Source: Ewingella americana ATCC 33852
GTDB lineage: Bacteria; Pseudomonadota; Gammaproteobacteria; Enterobacterales; Enterobacteriaceae
Assembly: GCF_000735345.1 (NCBI RefSeq)
Contig: NZ_JMPJ01000031.1
Coordinates: 1 to 50,028 of the forward strand
Reading direction: 5' to 3'
DNA length: 50,028 nucleotides
Position 1 is the stretch's first letter. Every line of letters starts with the position of its first letter. Below are positions 1-8,859 of this stretch, piece after piece. Both the position numbers and the translations under genes were made by a program. A model generated the notes under the pieces. The model searched no databases, was not told where the DNA came from, and saw only the letters and a list, made by a program, of their open reading frames with translations.

Positions 1-114
1 CCCAAATCATGAGCATGACAAACATCACTGAAACGGCACGGTCTAAATGCCTCAAAACCGCAGTCAAAAATGGCGCTGAGCGAATGGTTCGAGACCAAAG
101 GCTCGAAGCCTGAA

Positions 115-390
115 GCGAAGGCACCGCCTAAGCGGCGACATTTTGCGGTGGATAACGGAAGCCCCTGAAACACGTCCACCCAACGAGCGATAGCGCGCAG
201 TATAGAGCCGGGGATTCTCAAGGGGCGCGGCGATAGGCGCCCCTTGAGGCCGGTGTGGCGGCAGCGCACGGTTTTGACCTAGACCTTAAAGGCCAGTTTG
301 CGTGGCAACGCAAGGTTTTGACGGTGTGGCGGCAGCGCACGGTTTTGACCTTGAGGGTCAGTTTGCGCGGCAACGCAAAGTTTTGACCTT
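115..390 (-). repeat. Structured dispersed repeat element, copy 1 (3' UTR of ybiO)
   Basis: Read on the minus strand (as the ybiO transcript), an AAGGTCAAAAC box starts a few bases after the ybiO stop. It is followed by an array of hairpins separated by repeats of that box, then a strong 12-bp hairpin (arms 217-228 and 237-248), a block around 163-184 (CTGAAACACGTCCACCCAAC on the plus strand) and a block at 123-137 (ACCGCCTAAGCGGCG). The same blocks occur in the same order and the same orientation relative to the upstream gene after elaA at the right end of the window. This is directly visible. The family name and function are unknown to me. Palindromic intergenic elements of the ERIC/REP kind or a structured 3' UTR are the obvious alternatives. 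Confidence 0.75.
251..390. repeat. Tandem hairpin modules (two ~70-bp units)
   Basis: A 30-bp sequence is repeated exactly at 251-280 and 322-351. Each copy is followed by a second module at about 295-321 and 361-387 containing TTTGCG(T/C)GGCAACGCAA. Each module has a short stem (GTGTG/CGCAC or TTGCG/CGCAA) followed by GTTTTGAC. The composite unit is about 70 bp and is present twice. The right-hand copy of the element (after elaA) has only one such module, so the array has expanded here. Confidence 0.85.
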
Positions 391-398
391 AAAAGTTT

Positions 399-2645
399 CT
401 ATGGCTTTTCAAAGCCATCCCCCACAGCTTTAGGAGGCTCCTCCGTAAACACCCGCATTGCCTGCTTCGGCATACTTATTCCCGCCTTCTGGAAGTGGAT
501 CTTCACCAGACGGTCCAGCGCATACTGCACGTTCCACTGCTCCAGCGCTTTGGTGCGGATCAGCACGCGGACGCTGAAGGACTGGTCGCCTAGCTCGACT
601 ACACCCTGATAGATTGGCTCGCCGAGCAGTGAGCCTTTGACACTCTCATCCTGCTTCAGGGCTTCCACGGCCTCGGCCAGCACGGCGTTGACCTGATCGA
701 TATCCTCGTCACGGCCTACGCGATAGCTGGCGCGGTAAACGCCGAACTCGCGCTCGTAGTTCGACAGCGTGGTTATCGAAGAGTAAGGAACGATGTGATA
801 CACGCCGTAAATGTCGCGCAGGCCGATGGAACGAATGGTCATGCGTTCTACCGTGCCGCTAATACCCATCACTGTGACGTATTCCCCGGTATTCATCCCA
901 TTCTCGAACTGAATGAATACGCCGGTGATCACGTCTTTTACCAGTGTCTGGGCACCGAAGCTGATGGCTAAGCCGAGAGCACCGGCACCGGCTAACAGCG
1001 GCGCGATGTTTAAGCCAATTTGCGACAGCATGATCATGATGGTGATGGTGCAAATCACGATGGCCAGCACATTACGGAATAGTGTCAGCAGGGTGCGTTC
1101 GCGGGCGCTGGGGCGGGTGCCGTTACTCAGCTCCAGCGCCAGACGGTGCTCGATAATACTGGCGAGTAGGGTCCATGAGACGATGGCGAAGAACAGAATA
1201 AACAGAATATGCGTCACGCCGCCGACCACTTGCTGCCCGGCCTCGGTGGTCAGCCATTGGTGCAGATTGAAAATCTGCCACGCGTCGAGCAGAGAGAGCG
1301 TGACGGACAGCACTACCAGAACGCGAAGGATTTTCAGCCCGCCTGGAATGTAAGAGTTAATGCGTTTTTGCAGCATCGGGTAGCGGCGGTTGATGTCGTC
1401 GGGCAGGGTGATGCGTTTCAAAATCCAGCGCGACAGCAGGCCGGAAATTAAGGCGCCCAGCGCGATGATCACCAGACTCTTCAGCGTGGCGCCCATCATA
1501 AAGGTCAGGCTGCCGGCGAAGTCGAACTGCGACAGGAAGAACAGCACGATGAAGTAGCTGACGGCCAAAATATGCCAAATATGGCCCAGCGTGCGCAGGA
1601 TCACGCTGAAAAAGGCCATTGAGCGTTCTGCTAACAGATTGAATTCCTGATGAATGCTCTTGCGGTTATGCAGAATCAGCCAACTGGCGTAGAGAGTCAG
1701 AGCCAGCATCACCACAAAGTTCACCACGGCGGCGGCCGGGTAGTTAATCTGCGTGGCAACAATCGGCACGGCCACCATCAGCGCGTAACCAATCAGGCCG
1801 CTGACCCACGCCAGTCGGGTGTTCCAGTAGCTGGCGGTCTTGTCGCGCAGCGGGAAGGGGCGCAGATAGTCGAAGTTGGGCGCAAAGATTAAACGCAGCA
1901 CCGCCTTGAAGAATTCAATCACCGCAAAGGCACTGAGGAACAGCGCCTGCTGGCGAGCAATCAACGCACTGCCGCCGTTCACATACTGGGTGAACAGGTT
2001 TCCGGCGGCGACGGTGAGCAGCAAAATGGCGATATCTATCGCGAAGGCGCTGAGAATACTGGCAGGCAGCTGATACCAGTGCGCCTCTTTCAGGCGAGCA
2101 TGATGGCCCCAGCGGCCTAGCCTTTTATACAGCGGGCTGACCAGAAAACGGATCAGATGGAACAGGGCGAAGGTCACCGCCACGGTGATCAGAAAATAGG
2201 TCAAAGCATGGAAAAAGCGCTCGGGATTAAATACCCGCTTCGGCCCGGAATCTATGGTTTCCTTGAGCTGCTCGACGCGCTGCATCACCTGAGAGGCGTA
2301 GCGTTGGCTGGTATCCACCAGTCCATCAACCAGCGACACTTGCTCGGTTTTTGGCTCGGCGGCGGGCTGTTGCTGCTCGCCAGACTGCGGCTTGGCGGCG
2401 TCGCGCAGGTGAGCAATCAGCTCGGCGCGGGATTTATCGTCTTGCAGAATATCGGCCAGCGCAGCATAGGAGGCTTTCTGTTTATCGGCATCCGCGTTGG
2501 CGGCAGGCTGCGGGGCGGCGGCTTGTGTGACGCTGCTGAACAGCATCAACATCAGCATTAAGAAGGGCAAGACAAGCAATAAAGGGTTTTTATGTCTCTC
2601 GGATAATGGTCGTTGCGATAACGCGTTCCAGTCGTTATTCGGCAT
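399..2645 (-). CDS. ybiO: Mechanosensitive channel YbiO (MscS family)
   Basis: This 748-residue inner-membrane protein belongs to the large MscS-like channels. E. coli YbiO is of similar size and opens under hypo-osmotic stress to release solutes. The N-terminus has a hydrophobic signal-like stretch (about residues 22-42, ending TQAAAP), a periplasmic region with a likely coiled segment (to about 135), and about ten hydrophobic segments between about 145 and 560. The MscS pore motif, rich in Gly/Ala (LAGAGALGLAISFGAQTLVK), is followed by the beta domain (GVFIQFENGMNTGEYVTV). The start ATG is preceded by AGTGAGGAACA, a good ribosome binding site. It lies next to glnQ exactly as in E. coli, which supports the symbol. 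The gene ends at the structured repeat. Confidence 0.93.
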   Translation of the reverse strand: MPNNDWNALSQRPLSERHKNPLLLVLPFLMLMLMLFSSVTQAAAPQPAANADADKQKASYAALADILQDDKSRAELIAHLRDAAKPQSGEQQQPAAEPKTEQVSLVDGLVDTSQRYASQVMQRVEQLKETIDSGPKRVFNPERFFHALTYFLITVAVTFALFHLIRFLVSPLYKRLGRWGHHARLKEAHWYQLPASILSAFAIDIAILLLTVAAGNLFTQYVNGGSALIARQQALFLSAFAVIEFFKAVLRLIFAPNFDYLRPFPLRDKTASYWNTRLAWVSGLIGYALMVAVPIVATQINYPAAAVVNFVVMLALTLYASWLILHNRKSIHQEFNLLAERSMAFFSVILRTLGHIWHILAVSYFIVLFFLSQFDFAGSLTFMMGATLKSLVIIALGALISGLLSRWILKRITLPDDINRRYPMLQKRINSYIPGGLKILRVLVVLSVTLSLLDAWQIFNLHQWLTTEAGQQVVGGVTHILFILFFAIVSWTLLASIIEHRLALELSNGTRPSARERTLLTLFRNVLAIVICTITIMIMLSQIGLNIAPLLAGAGALGLAISFGAQTLVKDVITGVFIQFENGMNTGEYVTVMGISGTVERMTIRSIGLRDIYGVYHIVPYSSITTLSNYEREFGVYRASYRVGRDEDIDQVNAVLAEAVEALKQDESVKGSLLGEPIYQGVVELGDQSFSVRVLIRTKALEQWNVQYALDRLVKIHFQKAGISMPKQAMRVFTEEPPKAVGDGFEKP

Positions 2646-2751
2646 TGTTCCTCACTTTTAAAGCTGCGATTTATCGATGGATCTCATACAAGGAGTCGTT
2701 GGTGTTACAACAGTGTAGGGAATTTATGTCGAAGTGGGGTAGAAATGGGGG

Positions 2752-2783
2752 CAAAAAAAACGGATATCCGAGGATATCCGTTT
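2752..2783 (-). terminator. Rho-independent terminator of glnHPQ
   Basis: A 12-bp inverted repeat (AAACGGATATCC, then GGATATCCGTTT) at 2758-2783 lies 22 bp after the glnQ stop. On the minus strand it runs into a tract of T residues (2752-2760), the usual intrinsic terminator layout. Confidence 0.85.
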
Positions 2784-2804
2784 ATTCATTGAGCTTTGGT
2801 TGAA

Positions 2805-3527
2805 TCAGGAAACGTGTTGCAGGAACTCGCGCAGACGTTCGCTTGGCGGGTTATTCACCAAGTCAGCAGGTTTGCCATCTTCAGCAATGCGGCCTTTATC
2901 GATGAAGATCAGGCGCGATGCCACTTTCTCGGCAAAGCCCACTTCGTGGGTCACGATAACCATGGTCATGCCTTCTTCCGCCAGCTGCTTCATGACGGTC
3001 AAAACTTCATGACGCAGCTCCGGGTCCAGCGCCGAGGTTGGCTCATCAAACAGCATCAGCTTAGGTTTAACTGCCAGCGCACGGGCGATAGCCACGCGCT
3101 GCTGCTGTCCACCGGAAAGCTCTGACGGGTAGTGGTGAGCACGCTCGGACAAGCCAACCTTCGCCAACAGCTCTTTCGCCAACTTGTTAGCTTCTTCCTT
3201 CTTCGCGCCACGCACGCGGATCGGGCCAAAGGCCACGTTTTCCAGCGCGGTCATGTGCGGGAACAGGTAGAACTGTTGGAATACCATGCCCGCTTCTTGG
3301 CGGATCAGGCGCTCGTCGACTTTCGGATCATTGACTTTCAGGCCGTCGACAATCAGGTCGCCGGACGTTATCTCTTCCAGCTTGTTGATGCAGCGCAGCA
3401 GGGTGGATTTCCCGGAGCCAGACGGCCCGATGATCACGACCACTTCACCCTGAGAAATCTGTAGATCGATGTCGTGGAGCACCTGGGTCTTACCAAAGTG
3501 TTTTGAGACGTTCTTAAATTCAATCAT
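2805..3527 (-). CDS. glnQ: Glutamine ABC transporter ATP-binding protein GlnQ
   Basis: The 240-residue ATPase subunit drives high-affinity L-glutamine uptake with GlnP and GlnH. Visible motifs are Walker [10 protein letters not shown] (about residue 34), Q-loop region VFQQFYLF, signature LSGGQQQR, Walker [13 protein letters not shown] and the switch histidine in VTHEVGF. The length equals that of the polar amino-acid ATPase family. Its ATG overlaps the glnP stop by four bases (ATGA), so translation is coupled. It is the last gene of the glnHPQ operon and is followed by a strong terminator. Confidence 0.97.
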   Translation of the reverse strand: MIEFKNVSKHFGKTQVLHDIDLQISQGEVVVIIGPSGSGKSTLLRCINKLEEITSGDLIVDGLKVNDPKVDERLIRQEAGMVFQQFYLFPHMTALENVAFGPIRVRGAKKEEANKLAKELLAKVGLSERAHHYPSELSGGQQQRVAIARALAVKPKLMLFDEPTSALDPELRHEVLTVMKQLAEEGMTMVIVTHEVGFAEKVASRLIFIDKGRIAEDGKPADLVNNPPSERLREFLQHVS

Positions 3528-4183
3528 ATAATTTTCAGTTTGCGTTCGAGGCGGCGCAGAACAAAGCTCAGAGCCAGCGTGATAATCAGATAAATAATGG
3601 CAACCGCACTCCAGATTTCCATCGCGCGGAAGTTACCGGCAATGATCTCCTGGCCTTGACGGGTCAGCTCGGCCACGCCGATAACGATGAACAGCGAGGT
3701 ATCCTTGATGCTGACGATCCACTGGTTGCCCAGCGGTGGCAGCATGCGGCGCAGCGCCAGAGGCATGATGATGTAACGCAGCGTGTCACGACGCGACAGA
3801 CCCAGCGCCAGACCTGCTTCACGAAAGCCATTGTGAATCGACAACACGGCGCCACGAGTAATTTCAGCGATGTACGCACCGGAGTTGATGATGATAGTCA
3901 CCACGGCGGCGGTAAAAGGATCGATACGTAAATCAGGAACCATCATTGGCAGGGCGAAGTAAATAAACATTACTTGCACGACAATCGGGGTACCGCGAAT
4001 AAGCTCAATAAATACCAGTGCTACGTGGCTGCTGAACCAGCCGCCGAACGCGCGAGCGAAGCCCGCAATCACACCGATAATCAGACCGCCAACCAGACCG
4101 AGGACCGAAATCCACAGCGTCATCTTGGCGCCTTCGAGCAGGATTGGCAGAGCGGGCCAAATAACGCTCCAATCAAACTGCAT
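3524..4183 (-). CDS. glnP: Glutamine ABC transporter permease GlnP
   Basis: The 219-residue inner-membrane permease of the HisM/GlnP type has about five hydrophobic helices. The EAA loop typical of binding-protein-dependent permeases is visible ([20 protein letters not shown]), with [14 protein letters not shown] upstream, as in polar amino-acid permeases. GGAGAG before the ATG is a clear ribosome binding site. The gene lies 113 bp downstream of glnH, with a hairpin between them, and overlaps glnQ by four bases. Confidence 0.97.
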   Translation of the reverse strand: MQFDWSVIWPALPILLEGAKMTLWISVLGLVGGLIIGVIAGFARAFGGWFSSHVALVFIELIRGTPIVVQVMFIYFALPMMVPDLRIDPFTAAVVTIIINSGAYIAEITRGAVLSIHNGFREAGLALGLSRRDTLRYIIMPLALRRMLPPLGNQWIVSIKDTSLFIVIGVAELTRQGQEIIAGNFRAMEIWSAVAIIYLIITLALSFVLRRLERKLKII

Positions 4184-4211
4184 GTAATCTCTCCAGATAA
4201 ACCTATTACTT

Positions 4212-4249
4212 TTAACGCCTGCTCAGCGGGGTGCGCTGGCAGGCGTTAA
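4212..4249 (-). other. Intercistronic hairpin between glnH and glnP
   Basis: A perfect 11-bp inverted repeat (TTAACGCCTGC at 4212-4222, GCAGGCGTTAA at 4239-4249) has no T tract after it. A second small stem follows at 4261-4277 (CTGACG/CGTCAG). In binding-protein operons such structures typically stabilise the upstream message or partly attenuate read-through, giving excess binding protein. That role is inferred here. Confidence 0.6.
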
Positions 4250-4296
4250 CTTCTCACTCACTGACGCACAACGTCAGTATCTACGCGGGGTAGATA

Positions 4297-5040
4297 TTAT
4301 TTTGGCTCGGTATCAAACCATTTTTTGTAGATCTTGGCGTAAGTGCCGTTCTCTTTGATGGTTTTCAGCGCGGCGTTGGCTTTTTCACGCAGGTCGCTGC
4401 CCTGTGGGAAAGCGATACCGTACTGTTGGCCAGCCAGCGAGTCGCCAACGGCTTTGAACTGGCCGTTGCCAGCAGTTTTGATGAAGTACAGGATGTTTGG
4501 CGTGTCGTGCATTACCGCGTCAGCGCGGCCAGTGCCGAGTTCCATATAGGCGCTGTCGATGTTAGGGAACTGACGCAGATCTTTGGTCTGTACGTTGGCT
4601 TTCATGTAGTCAACGGAGCTGGTGCCGCTCTTCACTGCAACCGTTTTGCCTTTCAGGTCAGCAACGCTTTTGATGCTGTCGTTGTCTTTCTTAACCATCA
4701 CCATCAGGCCGCTGTTGTAGTAACCGTCAGAGAAGTCGATGGCTTTTTTACGTTCTGGAGTGATGGTGATACCCGCCAGCGCCAGATCGATGTTGTGAGT
4801 TTGCAGGGCAGGAATGATACCGCCAAAGTCCATTGGTTTGAGTTCGTAGGAGACTTTCATCTCTTTGGCGACGGCGTCCCACAGATCAATATCGAAACCG
4901 ACATACTTATCGCCTTGTTTGAATTCAAAAGGAACGAATGCGGTGTCAGTAGCAACGATTAATTTTTTGTCTGCGGCGTGGGAGCTAACGGCAAAGGCCA
5001 GCGTCATCGCGGCCAGGGAAACTTTCAACAGTGACTTCAT
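4297..5040 (-). CDS. glnH: Periplasmic glutamine-binding protein GlnH
   Basis: The 247-residue solute-binding protein has a typical Sec signal peptide ([22 protein letters not shown], cleavage before ADKK). The mature part has the cluster-3 binding-protein hallmarks, with [16 protein letters not shown] at its start, [15 protein letters not shown], and [16 protein letters not shown]. It delivers L-glutamine to GlnPQ. The ATG is preceded by AAGGAAATTAACTG. It is first in the operon, behind a sigma-54 promoter, which fits nitrogen control. Confidence 0.97.
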   Translation of the reverse strand: MKSLLKVSLAAMTLAFAVSSHAADKKLIVATDTAFVPFEFKQGDKYVGFDIDLWDAVAKEMKVSYELKPMDFGGIIPALQTHNIDLALAGITITPERKKAIDFSDGYYNSGLMVMVKKDNDSIKSVADLKGKTVAVKSGTSSVDYMKANVQTKDLRQFPNIDSAYMELGTGRADAVMHDTPNILYFIKTAGNGQFKAVGDSLAGQQYGIAFPQGSDLREKANAALKTIKENGTYAKIYKKWFDTEPK

Positions 5041-5094
5041 CAGTTAATTTCCTTTATACATATTATGGGAACGGCATTTGTTGCGTCGATTTAA

Positions 5095-5110
5095 TGCAAT
5101 TAGCGTGCCA
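5095..5110 (-). promoter_or_regulatory. Sigma-54 promoter of glnHPQ
   Basis: On the minus strand the sequence reads TGGCACGCTAATTGCA, matching the RpoN consensus TGGCACG-N4-TTGCA exactly. The start site is predicted near 5085, giving a leader of about 45 nt before the glnH ATG. This corresponds to glnHp2 of E. coli. Confidence 0.9.
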
Positions 5111-5180
5111 CAGAGCAAGTCGTTTAAAATTCAGTGATTTAAAAGCGTGCTGAACCGTTAAGGCTTGCTAAATAACGCAA

Positions 5181-5201
5181 ATCGCACTTTTTTGGTGCGA
5201 T
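5181..5201. promoter_or_regulatory. Probable NtrC (GlnG) enhancer site
   Basis: The inverted repeat ATCGCAC-N7-GTGCGAT lies about 105 bp upstream of the predicted sigma-54 start site. It resembles the NtrC consensus GCAC-N5-GGTGC in sequence and distance. Additional half sites (TGGTGCA) are seen at 5226-5232 and 5414-5420. Confidence 0.65.
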
Positions 5202-5958
5202 GTTACAAATTGACATGGATCGTTATGGTGCAACGGCTCATCATTAACCAATTGGTGGCTGTTAAACAATCGCTAATTAACAGTTACGCTGCGTTATTGC
5301 TATCAAACTCTAACTTTTACAACTAAGTTCTGAAACAGTTGCCTAATAATGAAGCAATCGGTTGCTTGTTGGGAGCAAAATTTGCCATAGAGCGGGGAAG
5401 TGGTGAACCATTTTGGTGCAACAAAACGTTGAGGATAATTTTGAACTGCTAATTGTTCAAGATTGCTATCGTTTTGGAGAAATTTGACTTTAAAAAATTC
5501 AGGCGCAGTAAGGCTTGCAGGCCGTTTTTGTAACAATTCCCGAAATGATTGGTTACAATCTGTTCGTTTGTAAAGTGGCGTTAGTGTGGGAGAAGGCTGA
5601 TAGCAAAGGAAAATATCCGTAGGATTTTTCTTAAAGAATTTGTGTTATTTTATTTCATATGTTAAAAAACGTATCCATTCAATGAATGAATATTTGCTAG
5701 CAATTGAACGCTGTTATGGTTCATAAGCGTTATTATTTGTGTGGCAACTATCACCTATCCTTCAAAGCATCTATTAAAGCTATTTATGTGCGCCAAACTG
5801 GTGCGCACGGCTATTGCTTGGGGTAAGTGGTCAAGGGATTGGCTCGGGTAATGCTTTTAATTTCGTCATGAGAATGGCGCTTGGATTAAGCAGGGAATGT
5901 TCCGTAACAGCATAAAAATGGTGTGCTGACCCGCCATATAAATAGCAAATAATTAAAT

Positions 5959-7119
5959 ATGTTTATTCAAAAAATGAAGTCGGCGCATTTTTACAATGCG
6001 CTGAATACGCTGCGTATTTCCTATATTAACCTGCAAAGCGTACAGCGTAATTTGGGTAAGTTGCTGATTCTTATCCCAATGATGGTTTTAATTGCCTATC
6101 TGGTTATTTTTAGCCACCCGCGTTATCTCAGCGAATCAAAAGTCGCCATTAAGCGATCCAGTGATATTGACGGCGGCAGCCTCAATGTCGGCTTGCTGCT
6201 GGGCGCGGCAAATCCAAGCTCGGCAGAAGATGCGCTTTATCTGAAGGAATATATTAATTCCCCGGATATGCTCGACACGCTCGATAAACAGCTCGATTTT
6301 CATAAAGCCTTTGGCGATAGCGGCTGGGACTTTTTCTATCATTTACCAGCCAATGCGACTCGCGAGCAATTCCTTAACTATTACCGCGACCGTATTGCCG
6401 TGGCTTATGACGATAAAACCGGCTTGCTGACTATTGGTACGCAGGGTTTTTCGCCTGAATTCGCTCAGCGCTTTAACCAGGCCGTGTTGAAAGAGTCCGA
6501 GCGTTTCATTAATGAACTCTCACACCGTATTGCTCGCGACCAGTTGCAGTTCGCCGAAAATGAAATGCAATCTGCCCGCACCCGCCTAAATGCCAGTAAA
6601 ACAGAGATGCTGGCCTATCAGAACAGCAACAACGTGCTTGACCCTCAAGAGCAGGCCATGGCCGCGACCTCGCTGGTTAACACGCTGGTAGGACAAAAGA
6701 TTCAGATGGAAGCCGAACTGCGTAATTTGCTGACCTATCTGCGTGAAGATGCTCCGCAGGTAGTGAGTGCGCAAAATGCGCTGAAATCGCTCTCTACTCA
6801 GATTGATAACGAAAAAAGCAAAATCACTGCGCCTGATGGACACAAGTTGAACCGCATGGCGATCGACTTCGAAGAGATCAAAGCCAAGGTGCAGTTCGAT
6901 ACCGATATTTACAAGCTGACTTTGACCTCTATTGAGAAAACCCGTGTTGAAGCGGCGAGAAAACTCAAAGTCTTGTCAGTGATCAGTTCTCCACAGCTGC
7001 CGCAGGAATCTCGCTTCCCGAGCACGCTGTACCTGATCGCCAGCTGGCTATTGGTCTGCTGTTTACTCTTCGGTACCGTCAAATTATTACTGGCCGTGAT
7101 CGACGACCATAAAGACTGA
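5959..7119 (+). CDS. kpsE: Capsule export inner-membrane protein KpsE
   Basis: The 386-residue protein (E. coli KpsE about 382) belongs to the polysaccharide co-polymerase/auxiliary family that links the KpsMT ABC exporter with outer-membrane KpsD. One N-terminal transmembrane helix (LLILIPMMVLIAYLVIF, about residues 35-51) and one near the C-terminus (LYLIASWLLVCCLLFGTVKL) enclose a periplasmic region with a predicted coiled coil around residues 190-330 (QLQFAENEMQSARTRL and following). The ATG has no strong ribosome binding site; an in-frame ATG five codons on is an alternative. It is the first gene of region 1 (kpsEDCS). kpsF and kpsU, which supply CMP-Kdo in E. coli K-loci, are absent. 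Confidence 0.9.
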   Translation: MFIQKMKSAHFYNALNTLRISYINLQSVQRNLGKLLILIPMMVLIAYLVIFSHPRYLSESKVAIKRSSDIDGGSLNVGLLLGAANPSSAEDALYLKEYINSPDMLDTLDKQLDFHKAFGDSGWDFFYHLPANATREQFLNYYRDRIAVAYDDKTGLLTIGTQGFSPEFAQRFNQAVLKESERFINELSHRIARDQLQFAENEMQSARTRLNASKTEMLAYQNSNNVLDPQEQAMAATSLVNTLVGQKIQMEAELRNLLTYLREDAPQVVSAQNALKSLSTQIDNEKSKITAPDGHKLNRMAIDFEEIKAKVQFDTDIYKLTLTSIEKTRVEAARKLKVLSVISSPQLPQESRFPSTLYLIASWLLVCCLLFGTVKLLLAVIDDHKD

Positions 7120-7126
7120 CGTGCTA

Positions 7127-7156
7127 TTAACGCTATTTTTTGCCTGTTGGCGTTAA
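7127..7156 (+). other. Hairpin between kpsE and kpsD
   Basis: A 7-bp inverted repeat (TTAACGC 7127-7133, GCGTTAA 7150-7156) lies in the 63-bp gap. No terminator T tract follows, so it is probably an mRNA-stability or weak attenuation structure. Confidence 0.35.
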
Positions 7157-7182
7157 CCTTCAGGCGTTTCACAGAGTATGTT

Positions 7183-8859
7183 ATGAAACTTATTAAATCT
7201 GCCGTTTTGCTGGTTGCCCTTCAGGCTCTACAGGTTCATGCCGTGGGGCTGAATGCCGATCCGAATCTGACCGGAGCCGCGCCGCTGCCTTCGATTCTTA
7301 CCGGAGAGAAGCAGGAAACTTACACTGACAGTCAATTCGACGATTCGCCGCGTCCTGCCACACCGTCCATTATGAGCCGGATGTTTGGCGCGCAGCTGTT
7401 TACCTCAGTTTCGGCATCAGATAGCGGCTCTAGCATTGGCTTCAACCCGAACTACGTGGTCAGTCTGGGCGACCAAATTCAGGTGCGCCTGTGGGGAGCT
7501 TTCAATTTCGAAGGTTCACTCAGCGTTGACCCGAAAGGCAACATCTTCTTGCCGAACGTGGGTCCGCTGAAGGTTGCAGGAATTGCCAATAGTCAGATTA
7601 ATAGCGTGGTGACCGCCAAGGTCAAACAGGTTTATCAGTCTAACGTCAATGTTTACGCCTCCCTGTTGCAGGCTCAGCCGGTAAAAGTGTTTGTCACGGG
7701 CTATGTCACCAATCCGGGGTTATACGGCGGGGTGGCTTCTGACTCTCTGCTCTCTTATTTGAGCAAGGCAGGCGGGGTGGACACCGAGCGCGGCAGCTAT
7801 GTGGATATCACAGTAAAACGCGGCAACCGCGTGCGTTCGCAGATCAACCTTTATGATTTCTTGCTCAACGGCAACTTGAGCCTTTCCCAGTTCTCCGATG
7901 GCGACACCATCGTGGTTGGCCCGCGTCAGCATACCTTCAGCGTCGAAGGTGAAGTGTTCAACAGCTACGATTTCGAATTCCGTAACAGCACTATCCCGGT
8001 TAGCGAAGCTTTGAGCTGGGCGCGTCCTAAGCCGGGTGCAACGCACATGACCATCATTCGCCAGCAGGGCACCATGAAGCGCAGCGAGTACTATCCGCTG
8101 AGTTCTGCGCCGGGTCGCTCCTTGCAGGATGGCGATAAACTGATTGTCAGCGCCGACCGCTATGCTGGCACCATTCAGGTGCGCATCGAAGGAGCGCACT
8201 CCGGCGAGCATGCCGTGGTACTGCCTTATGGCTCAACTATGAAGCAGGTATTGCAGCAGATCCGCACTAACAGCATGTCGCAGCTGAACGCGATTCAGCT
8301 TTATCGCCGCTCGGTGGCTCTGCGCCAAAAAGAGATGCTGGACCTCTCCTTGCAAAAACTGGAGGAAGCTTCGCTTTCTGCGCAATCTTCTACCTCTGAA
8401 GAGGCACGCCTGCGCATGCAGGAAGCCCAGCTGATCAGCCGTTTCGTGGCTAAAGCTCGCAACGTGGTGCCTAAAGGCGAAGTGGTGCTTAACGAAAGCA
8501 ATCTTGATGAAGTGATCCTCGAAGATGGCGACGTGATCAATATTCCAGAGAAGACCTCGCTGGTGATGATCCACGGTGAAGTGCTGTTCCCGAACGCGGT
8601 GAGCTGGCAGAAGGGCCTCAGCCCGGATGACTACATTACTAAGGTTGGCGGCTACACCCAGAAAGCCAGTAACACCAAGGTCATTCTGGTGAAACAAAAT
8701 GGTGAAGCACTGAATGCCGAAGATATCAAAACGCTGCAACCGGGCGATGAGCTGATGGTACTGCCGAAGTTTGAGTCGAAGAACATCGAAGTGACGCGCG
8801 GCATCTCAACCATTCTGTATCAACTGGCAGTTGCGGCCAAAGTGGTGTTGACCATCTGA
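7183..8859 (+). CDS. kpsD: Outer-membrane polysaccharide export protein KpsD
   Basis: I start the protein at the ATG at 7183 because it opens a proper signal peptide ([20 protein letters not shown], cleaved before VGLN) and gives 558 residues, the usual KpsD length. The OPX-family poly-export domain begins near residue 100 ([38 protein letters not shown]). SLBB-type segments follow ([35 protein letters not shown]). No lipobox is visible, as expected for KpsD compared with Wza. It forms the periplasmic/outer-membrane exit path for capsule. Its stop overlaps the kpsC start by one base. Confidence 0.93.
   Translation: MKLIKSAVLLVALQALQVHAVGLNADPNLTGAAPLPSILTGEKQETYTDSQFDDSPRPATPSIMSRMFGAQLFTSVSASDSGSSIGFNPNYVVSLGDQIQVRLWGAFNFEGSLSVDPKGNIFLPNVGPLKVAGIANSQINSVVTAKVKQVYQSNVNVYASLLQAQPVKVFVTGYVTNPGLYGGVASDSLLSYLSKAGGVDTERGSYVDITVKRGNRVRSQINLYDFLLNGNLSLSQFSDGDTIVVGPRQHTFSVEGEVFNSYDFEFRNSTIPVSEALSWARPKPGATHMTIIRQQGTMKRSEYYPLSSAPGRSLQDGDKLIVSADRYAGTIQVRIEGAHSGEHAVVLPYGSTMKQVLQQIRTNSMSQLNAIQLYRRSVALRQKEMLDLSLQKLEEASLSAQSSTSEEARLRMQEAQLISRFVAKARNVVPKGEVVLNESNLDEVILEDGDVINIPEKTSLVMIHGEVLFPNAVSWQKGLSPDDYITKVGGYTQKASNTKVILVKQNGEALNAEDIKTLQPGDELMVLPKFESKNIEVTRGISTILYQLAVAAKVVLTI

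Larger units (their letters stand above)
5041..5958. other. Long AT-rich intergenic region between glnH and kpsE
   Basis: This 918-bp stretch carries the glnH promoter and enhancer at its left end and should carry the kpsE promoter at its right end. I see no convincing gene. It has several imperfect inverted repeats (e.g. GTGCGC/GCGCAC at 5788-5807) and no ops (GGCGGTAG) element on the plus strand. Its AT-richness marks the left junction of the capsule insertion. Confidence 0.5.

Noticed and set aside
5303-5536. 77-codon frame on the minus strand in the glnH-kpsE gap
   Set aside because: No ribosome binding site, no recognisable domain or signal, and it lies in an AT-rich regulatory region; taken as chance.
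5788-5807. Inverted repeat GTGCGC/GCGCAC upstream of kpsE as an operator
   Set aside because: Arms are only six bases and there is no known regulator or conservation evidence.
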